Shown here: piece by piece, positions 54,379 through 63,462 of the stretch
How the letters are laid out: the number at the start of each line of letters is the position of its first letter
How positions within the stretch are numbered: the stretch's first letter is position 1
NCBI RefSeq assembly: GCF_000215935.2
Contig: NZ_AFNU02000001.1
Span: 310,001-374,000 of the forward strand
DNA: 64,000 bases
From: Haloplasma contractile SSD-17B
GTDB taxonomy: Bacteria; Bacillota_I; Bacilli_A; Haloplasmatales; Haloplasmataceae
Direction: 5' to 3'
The notes under the pieces: model-generated
Told to the model about the DNA's origin: nothing
Databases searched by the model: none
The model's input: only the letters and a program-made list of their open reading frames with translations
Made by a program: the position numbers and the translations under genes

Positions 54379-54715
54379 TCAAGGGATAGAAGAACAACTC
54401 GATCACTTACTAGCACTTATTGATGAAAATGAGGCCGTGAGACGGTTTAGAGAACTTGAAAAGATGTTAAACGAAAATGAAGTCATAAAACAACGCATCG
54501 AACAGTTTAAAGACGTTCAGAAACTTTATACTGTAAAAGAAGCCAAGAAGGAAGAGGAAGCAGAAGCGTTAAAGTCTCTTTATGAAGAAACCAAAGATAA
54601 TCTTCTGAATATTCCTCTGTTTAATGAATATATCAACTTACAAACTGAATTGAATGATCTGTTACAACAGATATCGTTTATCCTCGAACACGAACTTGAA
54701 AAGGATCGTGTGTAA
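54371..54715 (+). CDS. ymcA: YlbF/YmcA family protein
   Basis: 114 residues from ATG 54371, which overlaps the miaB stop; AGGTGAAC precedes it. Almost entirely helical ([22 protein letters not shown]), as in YlbF/YmcA proteins. In B. subtilis YmcA, YlbF and YaaT form a [4Fe-4S] complex that aids RNase Y processing and is needed for sporulation, competence and biofilm. Position between miaB and cotE matches B. subtilis ymcA. The cysteines used for cluster binding in Bacillus are not present in this product. Confidence 0.85.
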   Translation: MNNQGIEEQLDHLLALIDENEAVRRFRELEKMLNENEVIKQRIEQFKDVQKLYTVKEAKKEEEAEALKSLYEETKDNLLNIPLFNEYINLQTELNDLLQQISFILEHELEKDRV

Positions 54716-54718
54716 TAT

Positions 54719-54767
54719 AAAACTGTGTGATTGTCATATACTTATAGGGACAATCACACAGTTTTTT
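54719..54767 (+). terminator. miaB-ymcA terminator
   Basis: AAAACTGTGTGATTGTC pairs with GACAATCACACAGTTTT and is followed by T. Confidence 0.9.
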
Positions 54768-54889
54768 ATTTGCCTTTCTATATTTGTCACTAAATAAATG
54801 AATTTACTATACATTATAAACGAGAGAGTAATTTTAAATCGAGCAAATAATGGACTAATTTAGAATAGAAATTAAATTAGAAAGTATCA

Positions 54890-54918
54890 TTCATATAACG
54901 ATTTGAATAATATACTAT
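54890..54918 (+). promoter_or_regulatory. Candidate sigma-E promoter of cotE
   Basis: TTCATATA (54890-54897), 13 bases, TATACTAT (54911-54918), compared with the mother-cell consensus GTCATATT / CATACAAT. The start point would fall at the ribosome site (GAGGGGG, 54920-54926), which weakens the case. Confidence 0.35.
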
Positions 54919-54935
54919 AGAGGGGGTTTGATGTC

Positions 54936-55484
54936 ATGAACGAAATCCGTGAAATTGTAACGAAAGCAATTGTTGAAAAAGGAAAAAAAACAATACGCTT
55001 TACAGAGAGAATTCGAGCAGACCATGATGTAGAAAGCATCTTAGGTTGTTGGGTTTTAAATAATAAGTTTGAAGCTAGAAAAGTGGACAACACGGTTGAA
55101 TTAAGAGGTGTTTTTGAATTAAATGCCTGGTATGCTTATGATGACAACACAAAAACAGATGTAGCTAAAGAACGTGTTGGTTATCAACAAAATATTCGAA
55201 CTAGACGCAAGGTAGAAAACTACATAGAAGGAAATAATGATGTAGTTGTTAAAATGGTTAGGCAACCTGTATGTACAGATGCCAGAATTGTTGATGGTCT
55301 AATCGAAGTAGAAATCATGTTTGAAGTTATCGCAGAGGTTATTGGAGAAACAAAAATGCGTGTTTCAATATTAAATCAACCAGGACAATGGGATGATGAT
55401 GACGATTACGATTTAGATGATGAAATTGAAGACGAAATTGAAGAAGAAATCAATGAAAAGTTCTTGAGAGATCATATTCTATAA
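54936..55484 (+). CDS. cotE: Spore coat morphogenetic protein CotE
   Basis: 182 residues, ATG behind AGAGGGGG. It begins NEIREIVTKAIVEKGKKTIR, has the conserved ESILGCWVLNNKFEA and VVVKMVRQPVCTDA, and ends in a strongly acidic tail (DDDDDYDLDDEIEDEIEEE). CotE assembles the outer coat on the mother-cell side of the forespore. Its place between ymcA and mutS is the same as in B. subtilis. Expected to be expressed under mother-cell sigma factors and it has its own terminator. Strong evidence for sporulation capacity. Confidence 0.96.
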   Translation: MNEIREIVTKAIVEKGKKTIRFTERIRADHDVESILGCWVLNNKFEARKVDNTVELRGVFELNAWYAYDDNTKTDVAKERVGYQQNIRTRRKVENYIEGNNDVVVKMVRQPVCTDARIVDGLIEVEIMFEVIAEVIGETKMRVSILNQPGQWDDDDDYDLDDEIEDEIEEEINEKFLRDHIL

Positions 55485-55492
55485 TTAAAATG

Positions 55493-55531
55493 AAAAGACT
55501 TTTGACAGTTCTTTGTTAAAAGTCTTTTTTT
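55493..55531 (+). terminator. cotE terminator
   Basis: AAAAGACTTTTGACA pairs with TGTTAAAAGTCTTTT; T run follows. Confidence 0.85.
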
Positions 55532-55648
55532 AATGAGCAGGTTTTAGTACCATCAAGAAAGTTTGTCTTAATCATATGCTAATGGAAAATAGCGGTCCGA
55601 ATGTAAGCTATAAATGTAAAATATTATGATTCAACATAGGTTAAAATG

Positions 55649-55677
55649 TCGAAAAATGCGCTTCAATATGTTATAAT
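55649..55677 (+). promoter_or_regulatory. Putative promoter of mutSL
   Basis: TCGAAA (55649-55654), 17 bases, TATAAT (55672-55677), 31 bases before mutS. Confidence 0.5.
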
Positions 55678-55707
55678 AAAGCGATAAAAAAAACGGAGGC
55701 ATTAACG

Positions 55708-58302
55708 ATGAAATCAATCGATAAATCAAATTATACACCAATGATGAGGCAGTATTTAACAATAAAAGAACAATATAATGATTCACTCTTGTTTTTTAGA
55801 TTAGGAGACTTTTATGAATTGTTTTTTGATGATGCCCATACTGCCTCGGAAACATTAGAAATAGCGTTAACAGGGCGCGAGGCTGGAACAAAAGAGCGCG
55901 TTCCTATGTGTGGAGTACCCTATCATTCGGCTGAGGGTTATATACAAAGACTGATTGATTATGGATTTAAAGTCGCAATATGTGAACAGGTTGAAGATCC
56001 TAAAGAAGCAAAGGGCATCGTAAAACGAGATGTTGTTCGTTTAATAACACCAGGAACCGTAATGGAGAATGGTTTCATTGATGAACGAACTAATAACTTT
56101 ATCACAACGATCACAGAGTTTGAAACAAACTTTGGCGTAGCATATTGTGATTTAACTACGGGTGAACTGTATGTATCTTTACTCGATAAAAATGAGAAGC
56201 GATTATTAGACGAAGTGCTTTCAGTTCAAGGAAAAGAGCTTGTTGTATCAAAATCCTTTGATCATGAATCAATCGATACGCTTAAAAACCATTATGGTTT
56301 GACGGTGTCATATGAGTCAGAGATATCACCCGTTACTGGTTATCATAATTTAACAAGTGACCTAATCGATTCGCGGTTAACTGCAACAATCAATCGTTTA
56401 ATCAATTACTTAGTCAATACACAAAAACGAAACTTAGAACATATACAGAAGGCTAAGATTTATAGTGTTCATGAATATCTAAAGATGGATGTTTACTCGA
56501 AACGCAATCTAGAAATATCAGAAACATTGAGAAGCAAAACAAGAAAAGGATCTCTATTATGGTTAGTTGATCAATCACAAACTGCAATGGGAGGACGACT
56601 GATTAAACAATGGCTAGACCGCCCTTTAATTGATAAACAAGCCATTTCACGTCGTTACGACATTGTACAAGCTTTTATAGATGACTTTATTACAAGGGAA
56701 GAAATAAAAAAGTCCCTTAAGAATGTGTACGACTTAGAGAGATTAGTAGGACGAATTTCATATGGGACGGCTAATGCTAGAGACTTGATGCAACTTAAAT
56801 CATCTCTTTCTGAAATACCATTTATAAAAGAACAACTAAAAACATTAAATAAAGAACAGAAAACGGATGTAAATCTAGACTTTGACACATTTGATCCTTT
56901 ATTTGACTTGCTTGATGAGAGTATTAACGAAGAGGCACCAATTTCATTAAAGGATGGGGGATTAATCAAAGATGGATTCAATGAAGAACTTGACAAGTTA
57001 CGAGATGCCTCAACGAATGGGCGAAAGTGGATTGCAGAATTAGTAGCTAAAGAGAAGGAACGAACTGGTATTAAATCTTTAAAAGTTGGATTTAATAAAG
57101 TATTTGGCTATTATATTGAAATTAGAAAGACAAACATGCACTTATTACCTGAAGATAGTAATTATGAACGTAAGCAAACGCTGACTAATTCTGAGCGTTT
57201 TATTACACCAGAGCTTAAGGAAAAAGAATCAATGATCCTAGGTGCTGATGAAAAGGCCATGAGCCTTGAGTATGAGTTATTTGTTTCCATTAGAGACAAA
57301 GTTAAACAATATATGAATGAATTACAAAAACTTGCTAAGCGAATTGCTGAAATAGATGCGTTAATTTCATTCTCACTTGTTAGTGAAGAGAATCGATTTG
57401 TTCGTCCAAAGTTAACGGATAAGCGTCATGTAGACATTAAAAATGGAAGACACCCTGTTGTCGAAAAAGTAATGAAAGATTCTGTATACGTAGAAAATGA
57501 TGTGACGATGGATGGAAATACTGATTTACTTTTAATTACAGGACCTAATATGTCTGGTAAATCAACTTACATGAGACAAATGGCTCTTACTGTAATACTT
57601 GCTCAAGTAGGTTGCTTTGTACCTGCAGATTCAGCAACACTTCCAATTTTTGATAAAATCTTTACACGGATTGGAGCATCGGATGATTTAATTAGTGGTC
57701 AATCAACATTTATGGTTGAAATGTTAGAAGCTAACAACGCAATATTAAATGCGACAGCTGATAGTTTAATTATATTTGATGAGATTGGTAGAGGAACCGC
57801 AACATACGATGGAATGGCCTTAGCGCAGTCTATAATTGAGTACATTCACGAGAATATAAAGGCCAAAACAATGTTTTCAACTCATTATCATGAATTAACG
57901 AATCTAGAAGAAAGTCTAAAGCGTCTAAAGAATGTTCACGTAAAGGCGAAAGAAGATAATGGCGAGCTAACGTTCTTACATAAAGTAGAATTTGGTCCAA
58001 CTGATAAAAGTTATGGAATTCAGGTTGCTAAGTTAGCTGAGTTACCAGTAACATTAATTAAGCGCTCTGAGGCAATTTTAAAACGATTAGAGTCGAATAA
58101 GGAATCAGTTTTAAAAGAGGATGATTACAACCTATTTAGTCTAGATTTTGGTACTGAAGAAGAAACAGCACTTAGTCCTTTATCACAAGAAGAACAGGAA
58201 GTATTAGAAACATTAGAAAATACAAATATATTTGAACTAACACCAATTGAAGCGATGAATACATTATATAAATTACAAAATAAATTAAAATCGAATAAAT
58301 AA
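55708..58302 (+). CDS. mutS: DNA mismatch repair protein MutS
   Basis: 864 residues, ATG behind ACGGAGG. Mismatch-binding Phe-X-Glu lies in RLGDFYELFFDDA near residue 37; connector, lever and clamp domains follow; the ABC ATPase has LLITGPNMSGKSTYMRQM near 610, FTRIGASDDLISGQSTF and LIIFDEIGRGTATYDG. The C-terminal part ends with the short helical segment used for dimer-tetramer contact. It recognises base mismatches and recruits MutL. Operon with mutL (53-base gap). Confidence 0.97.
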   Translation: MKSIDKSNYTPMMRQYLTIKEQYNDSLLFFRLGDFYELFFDDAHTASETLEIALTGREAGTKERVPMCGVPYHSAEGYIQRLIDYGFKVAICEQVEDPKEAKGIVKRDVVRLITPGTVMENGFIDERTNNFITTITEFETNFGVAYCDLTTGELYVSLLDKNEKRLLDEVLSVQGKELVVSKSFDHESIDTLKNHYGLTVSYESEISPVTGYHNLTSDLIDSRLTATINRLINYLVNTQKRNLEHIQKAKIYSVHEYLKMDVYSKRNLEISETLRSKTRKGSLLWLVDQSQTAMGGRLIKQWLDRPLIDKQAISRRYDIVQAFIDDFITREEIKKSLKNVYDLERLVGRISYGTANARDLMQLKSSLSEIPFIKEQLKTLNKEQKTDVNLDFDTFDPLFDLLDESINEEAPISLKDGGLIKDGFNEELDKLRDASTNGRKWIAELVAKEKERTGIKSLKVGFNKVFGYYIEIRKTNMHLLPEDSNYERKQTLTNSERFITPELKEKESMILGADEKAMSLEYELFVSIRDKVKQYMNELQKLAKRIAEIDALISFSLVSEENRFVRPKLTDKRHVDIKNGRHPVVEKVMKDSVYVENDVTMDGNTDLLLITGPNMSGKSTYMRQMALTVILAQVGCFVPADSATLPIFDKIFTRIGASDDLISGQSTFMVEMLEANNAILNATADSLIIFDEIGRGTATYDGMALAQSIIEYIHENIKAKTMFSTHYHELTNLEESLKRLKNVHVKAKEDNGELTFLHKVEFGPTDKSYGIQVAKLAELPVTLIKRSEAILKRLESNKESVLKEDDYNLFSLDFGTEEETALSPLSQEEQEVLETLENTNIFELTPIEAMNTLYKLQNKLKSNK

Positions 58303-58355
58303 GGGTATTTGAGTAGAAACAAAACATCAAATAGCTTAAGAAGGAAGGTGATGAA

Positions 58356-60239
58356 ATGGCAAAAATTCAAATAATGAAAGAAAGTTTAGCCAATAAAATT
58401 GCAGCTGGTGAAGTAGTTGAACGACCTGCATCGGTTGTAAAAGAATTAATCGAGAACGCTATAGACGCTAATGCAACTAAAATCGATATTCATCTGACGG
58501 AATCCGGATTAAAACAAATTAAAGTTATTGACAATGGGGATGGTATGGACAAAGAAGATTGTATGCTCGCATTCAGTAGACATGCAACGAGTAAACTATT
58601 AGACGAACGTGATTTATTCCGAATTCATACATTAGGATTTAGAGGAGAGGCCCTTCCTTCAATCGCTTCCGTTAGCGATGTTCATATTACAACGTCAAAC
58701 GGTAATGAGGCAGGTACGTATATTAATATTAAAGGTGGGAATATAATCGCTAAAAAACAATCTCACGCGAGAAAAGGGACTGAGATACAAGTTAATAGTT
58801 TGTTTTATAATACACCTGCTAGGTTAAAACACCTTAAGACCATTCATACTGAACTTTCGTATATAACGGATTTTGCAAATAAAATGGCAATGTCACATCC
58901 ATATATAGCATTTAGATTATATAACGATCAACGACTGTTACTTCAAACAAATGGAAACAATAATCTTTTGAATGTACTTGCCGCTATCTATGGGATAAAT
59001 GTAGTAAAAAAGATTCACAAGCTTGAATATAGTGATGAAGTATTATCCTTAAAATTATATATTTCAGAACCTGATATGAATCGTGCATCTAGAAATTATG
59101 TAACTAGTATAATTAATAATAGAGTAATTAAAAATTATGCGATAGTAAAAGCTGTTAATGAAGGTTACCATACCTATCTACCGCAACATCGGTACCCGAT
59201 TGTGGTGCTTGATATGAAAATTGATCCCCTATTAGTTGATGTGAATGTCCATCCGGCTAAACTTGACGTTCGACTTTCGAATGAAGCCCATATTAAATCC
59301 GTCATCACCGATTTAATTAATAAAAAATTAAAAGAATTAATGTACATTCCTAAAATTACAATTCCAAATAAAAAAGCATTAGAAGAAGACAAGGGTTACG
59401 TTCAAGATAAACTATTTCAGCAGTCGGTCACTCATCAACGCGATATAGGAAATCAGGATTCTGATACACAAGATTCTATTAGTGAGCTAAATGCATTTGA
59501 TCAGAAAAATGCTAATTCTTATAGAGAATTAGAAGATAGCACTAAAAATTTTAAGGATTCAATATCTGAACAATCAAATCATAATGATTACTCGGAAAGT
59601 ACATATACTGAAACTGAAGCGGATTCAACACCAAAGGAAACAGTTACAAACAAAAAAAGGTTACCAAATCTTGATTACATAGGACAGTTAGGTGGAACTT
59701 ATCTAATCGCACAAAATGAAGAGGGTCTGTTCTTAATTGATCAACATGCCGCACAGGAACGGATTAATTATGAGTTTTACTTGAGTCAATTATCGAAAAC
59801 AATTAATGAATTCTATGATCTTCTAGTACCGATCACACTCGAATTTACAATGAATGAATCGTTAATAATCGAGGAACGGGCAGATGTTCTAAGAGAAATT
59901 GGGATTAAGTTCGAAAAGTTTGGGATAAAGAGCTTTATTGTGACACGTCTTCCAAATTGGTTTGGGAAAGCGGACGAAAAATATCTATTAGATACGATTT
60001 TCGACCATATCCTTAGAGAAAAGAAGTTAACCTACAAACAACTCTTTGAAGAATTAGCGATTACGTTAAGTTGTAAGCGGTCAATAAAGGCGAATCACTA
60101 TATTAATGAATATGAAGTGAAGAAACTGTTACACGACTTAGAAACATGCGATAACCCATATACTTGTCCACACGGCCGTCCAGTTGTAATCAATATGTCC
60201 TATTCAGATATAGAAAAATTATTTAAACGGATTCAATAG
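58356..60239 (+). CDS. mutL: DNA mismatch repair endonuclease MutL
   Basis: 627 residues, ATG behind AAGGAAGGTGATG. N-terminal GHKL ATPase: KIAAGEVVERPASVVKELIENAIDA, DNGDGM, and LHTLGFRGEALPSIASV-like motif. A low-complexity Ser/Asp/Glu/Thr linker (about 360-430) leads to the C-terminal nuclease domain with DQHAAQERINYE, SCKRSIKA and CPHGRP, the three motifs that mark MutL proteins with latent metal-dependent nicking activity (as in Bacillus, unlike E. coli). Provides strand incision in methyl-independent repair. Confidence 0.97.
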   Translation: MAKIQIMKESLANKIAAGEVVERPASVVKELIENAIDANATKIDIHLTESGLKQIKVIDNGDGMDKEDCMLAFSRHATSKLLDERDLFRIHTLGFRGEALPSIASVSDVHITTSNGNEAGTYINIKGGNIIAKKQSHARKGTEIQVNSLFYNTPARLKHLKTIHTELSYITDFANKMAMSHPYIAFRLYNDQRLLLQTNGNNNLLNVLAAIYGINVVKKIHKLEYSDEVLSLKLYISEPDMNRASRNYVTSIINNRVIKNYAIVKAVNEGYHTYLPQHRYPIVVLDMKIDPLLVDVNVHPAKLDVRLSNEAHIKSVITDLINKKLKELMYIPKITIPNKKALEEDKGYVQDKLFQQSVTHQRDIGNQDSDTQDSISELNAFDQKNANSYRELEDSTKNFKDSISEQSNHNDYSESTYTETEADSTPKETVTNKKRLPNLDYIGQLGGTYLIAQNEEGLFLIDQHAAQERINYEFYLSQLSKTINEFYDLLVPITLEFTMNESLIIEERADVLREIGIKFEKFGIKSFIVTRLPNWFGKADEKYLLDTIFDHILREKKLTYKQLFEELAITLSCKRSIKANHYINEYEVKKLLHDLETCDNPYTCPHGRPVVINMSYSDIEKLFKRIQ

Positions 60240-60356
60240 TAAAGAATAATCAATGTGTTGAAAAGGTGACTTATTTAATACGTTTTAAATTCACGTTTTA
60301 AAAAAGGCAAAGTTAATTATGATCAATCGGATGATTGTAAAATAAAAGGTGATAAT

Positions 60357-61271
60357 ATGGAAAAAGTTTTAGTAATTGTTGGACCTACAGCTGTAGGAAA
60401 AACAAAATTAAGTATTGAACTTGCAAAATCGTTTAATGGAGAAGTCATTAATGGGGACTCCGTTCAGGTTTATCGAGGATTAGATATTGGAAGTGCAAAG
60501 ATCACTAAAGATGAGATGGATGGAGTCAAACATCACTTGTTTGATATTAAGGACCCTGATGAAAGTTTTTCAGTTGCTGACTTTCAGTTGTTAGTACGAG
60601 ATAAAATCTATGAAATTAATAAAAAAGGAAAACTACCGATTATATGTGGAGGAACAGGTTTATATATTCAAGCGGTACTTTTTGATTTCAACTTTAAGGA
60701 TGAAGGTCGTGATGAAAGATTTGAAACTAAATACAAGCATCAATCAAATGAATTATTACACGAACATCTAAAAACATTTGACCCTAAATCTGCAAACATT
60801 ATTCACCCAAACAATCGAAAGCGAGTACTTAGAGCAATTGAAATCTATGAAACAACAGGAAAAACGAAATCAGAAATTAATGAAAAACAGAAACAAGTAC
60901 CTCTTTACGATGCTTATATGATCGGTTTAGAATTACCGCGAGATTTATTATATGAACGAATCAATAGACGTGCGAATATAATGGTTGAAAATGGCCTGAT
61001 TGAGGAAGTAAAAGGTCTGTATGATCAGGGTTTAAATGGCAAACAGTCCGTAACTGCGATTGGATATAAGGAGTTATTTGATTACTTTCACGGTCAAGTA
61101 AGTTTAGAAGAAGCAATAAATAATATTAGAAGAAATACGAGACGCTATGCAAAGAGGCAATTCACATATTTTAAAAATAAAATGGAAATCAACTGGTACC
61201 CCGTGAACTTAGAACACTATAAAGAGACGGTTGATTCTGTAACAAAAGACGTTAAAAATTGGTTAAAATAG
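60357..61271 (+). CDS. miaA: tRNA dimethylallyltransferase
   Basis: 304 residues, ATG behind AAAGGTGAT. P-loop VGPTAVGKTKLSIELAK, NGDSVQVYRGLDIGSAKI, VKHHLFDI, GGTGLYIQAVL, RANIMVENGLIEEVKGLYDQ and TAIGYKEL, ending in RNTRRYAKRQFTYFK. It transfers dimethylallyl from DMAPP to A37 of tRNAs reading UNN codons, giving i6A, the substrate of MiaB. 117 bases after mutL, probably the same operon with a minor own start. Confidence 0.97.
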   Translation: MEKVLVIVGPTAVGKTKLSIELAKSFNGEVINGDSVQVYRGLDIGSAKITKDEMDGVKHHLFDIKDPDESFSVADFQLLVRDKIYEINKKGKLPIICGGTGLYIQAVLFDFNFKDEGRDERFETKYKHQSNELLHEHLKTFDPKSANIIHPNNRKRVLRAIEIYETTGKTKSEINEKQKQVPLYDAYMIGLELPRDLLYERINRRANIMVENGLIEEVKGLYDQGLNGKQSVTAIGYKELFDYFHGQVSLEEAINNIRRNTRRYAKRQFTYFKNKMEINWYPVNLEHYKETVDSVTKDVKNWLK

Positions 61272-61326
61272 ATTCAATTTAATGTAACTTTATTGATAAT
61301 ATGGTACTATTAAAGGGTGAATTACT

Positions 61327-62276
61327 TTGAAAGTAAAACAAATAACAGTTGATTTTAGTTTGTTGATCGTGACGATTGTATTTTTAACAGATTTTTTTCA
61401 CTAAACTTGTTCTAAAATCGGTGCTTCTCCCTAAATGACTTTAGGATATCGCGGGTTATTTGCACGTTTAGCGATGCCTCCCATTGTTTATAAATACATT
61501 GAAAAGGCAACGAAAAAGATATCTTTTTTGTCCTAATACATGGAACATTATTGTTTCTTGCATTCGTATTTCAAATGGTGGGTGCTGAAATTACTGCCAA
61601 GTATGAACTCTTTTTTAACGACACTTAATGACATTTTTGTTCCATTCTTAATAGTGATGTTATTTAAGAACAAACTTAATCTATAGTCATTACTGTCTTC
61701 GATGTAGCAGTAGTGGGAACAGCTCTAAATCTATTAGGTAATCTACTGATTTTCATTAGGAACAAAAAAGTTCGAGGTTATGAATTCGAAGTAAATATTG
61801 AAGAATTAACTATCATTTGCGTTATTTTTTGGCATTATAAGTGATTGTTACTGGTTACTTTGTTAAAAATAAGAAACCTAGAGTTAACCTATATCGAGTT
61901 TATTCCCATATTTCTCTTTGCGTATTTAGTGTATTCTTCGAATACAATTCTATTTTAATTGATTGAATGTCATTCTTTTCAATCTTATATATGAGTTTGT
62001 TTAGAATGGTAAAGGCTTTTTAATACGAGCCTCGGCAATAAATTATTCGAGTTCACAAAAAAGCATTGATTATTTTTTTATTTGAAGGGGTATTTAGCGT
62101 GCTGTTTTCGGTTTTGATTTATAATGAGATTCTTCGTATTAGGGGATAATAGGCGGTTATCTAATTTTATTGCCGTTTTAATTTCGGAAAGATCATCATA
62201 CTTATCTCGACATAAAACCAGAAGATTAGAGCTAAGGGTACATAGAAAAAAAGATTTTTTAAAGGTAGGGAAAGAT
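61327..62276 (+). pseudogene. Decayed EamA/DMT-superfamily transporter
   Basis: This 950-base stretch has no intact gene but carries fragments in all three forward frames that join into one DMT-type permease. It starts at a TTG (61327) behind AAAGGGTGA with VKQITVDFSLLIVTIVFL. Next come GYRGLFARLAM, then IHGTLLFLAFVFQMVGAE, SFLTTLNDIFVPFLIVMLFK, VAVVGTALNLLGNLLIFI, and at the end RASAINYSSSQKS, FEGVFSVLFSVLIYNEILRI and IAVLISERSS. The order and spacing match the EamA pattern (Thr/Ser-rich ends, 'vPl..ll' and 'E.L....G'). At least five frameshifts or stop codons interrupt it. It runs into the acyltransferase gene, which explains an artificial 51-residue N-terminal extension there. Confidence 0.75.
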
Positions 62277-63461
62277 ATGAAAAAAAACAAATCCTCAAAA
62301 CGTAATGATTTTTTATCAAACTCTTTATTAAGGGCGATAAAGAGACCGCTTAAGTACTATATTCATCGTAAGGTAAATCTAGAGATTCTCAAAAACGATG
62401 CAAAACAGGATAAAGGGCCTTTTTTGATTATTGGAAATCACGTCAATAATTACGATCCTTTAGTGGCGTTATCATTAGTGAAACCAGCCGTTAAATTTGT
62501 TGCATCCGAAGTTACATTTCAATCGCGTACTGCTCGATTTTTTATGAACATCATTCATACGATCCCAATTGCAAAACGAAATAATGACATAAGAAGTGTC
62601 AAACGTTTAATAAAGGAAGTAAAGATGGGGAATTCCATAGGAATCTTTCCTGAGGGAGGTCGAACTTGGGATGGTGAAACGGATGAATTAATTCATTCAA
62701 CAGTTAAATTAATTAAAATGCTAAAAGTACCTGTATATGCTATGAAACTTGAGGGTGGATACTTATCACATCCTAGATGGGCAAAAAACATCAGAAAAGG
62801 AACGCAGTTTGTTACAATTAATAAAATGCTTGAAAAAGAGCAAGTCACTACGATGAGTGAAGATGAGTTGTTTACTACAATGCATGATACTTTGTATTTA
62901 AATGAGTATGAATGGCAAAAAGACCGAATGATTCCTTATAAGGGTGATGCTTTAGCTGAAAGTATTGAAATGCTGTTGTATTATTGTCCTAAGTGCCAAT
63001 CCATTGACACGATCAAATCAAAAGGTGATGAATTCTTTTGTACGGAGTGTCATACAAAAGGTCGTATGAATGTGTACGGTTTTATAGAAGGTGATTTTAA
63101 ATATGATAATTGTGTTGATTGGAACAAATGGCAAAAAGGTAAATTAAAGGAACAACTTGAACAAGGCTATCATGTTAATATAAAACTCAGTAATGTTGAA
63201 CTCTTATATCGAAATCGTGATGAAGTGAAGCGAAATATCACATGTGATTTACATTTTACAAATGATCACTTAAGTTTAACAATCAGTGATGAGGAACAAA
63301 TTATTGAATACAAAAACATGAATTCAGTAAGCATTACATTTCGAACTTCGTTTACGATTTATATAGGACATAAATTGTACCAATTAAAAATTGAACCTGA
63401 GAAACATAATATATCTATTGTCTATTTGTTGGACTTAGTTAACTATTTAAGGGGGCACTAA
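62277..63461 (+). CDS. PlsC-type acyltransferase with zinc-ribbon C-terminus
   Basis: 394 residues from ATG 62277 (AAAGGTAGGG upstream). An in-frame start at 62124 would add residues that belong to the decayed transporter, so it is rejected. Acyltransferase block I IGNHVNNYDPL (His-X4-Asp), block III FPEGGRTWDG, VPVYAMKLEGGY. A zinc-ribbon-like insert then occurs at about 284-315 (YYCPKCQS and FFCTECHTKGR) and a beta-rich tail follows. PlsC proteins acylate lysophosphatidic acid or related lipids at the membrane. The zinc-ribbon tail is unusual for PlsC, so the substrate may differ. Confidence 0.85.
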   Translation: MKKNKSSKRNDFLSNSLLRAIKRPLKYYIHRKVNLEILKNDAKQDKGPFLIIGNHVNNYDPLVALSLVKPAVKFVASEVTFQSRTARFFMNIIHTIPIAKRNNDIRSVKRLIKEVKMGNSIGIFPEGGRTWDGETDELIHSTVKLIKMLKVPVYAMKLEGGYLSHPRWAKNIRKGTQFVTINKMLEKEQVTTMSEDELFTTMHDTLYLNEYEWQKDRMIPYKGDALAESIEMLLYYCPKCQSIDTIKSKGDEFFCTECHTKGRMNVYGFIEGDFKYDNCVDWNKWQKGKLKEQLEQGYHVNIKLSNVELLYRNRDEVKRNITCDLHFTNDHLSLTISDEEQIIEYKNMNSVSITFRTSFTIYIGHKLYQLKIEPEKHNISIVYLLDLVNYLRGH

Positions 63462-63462
63462 C

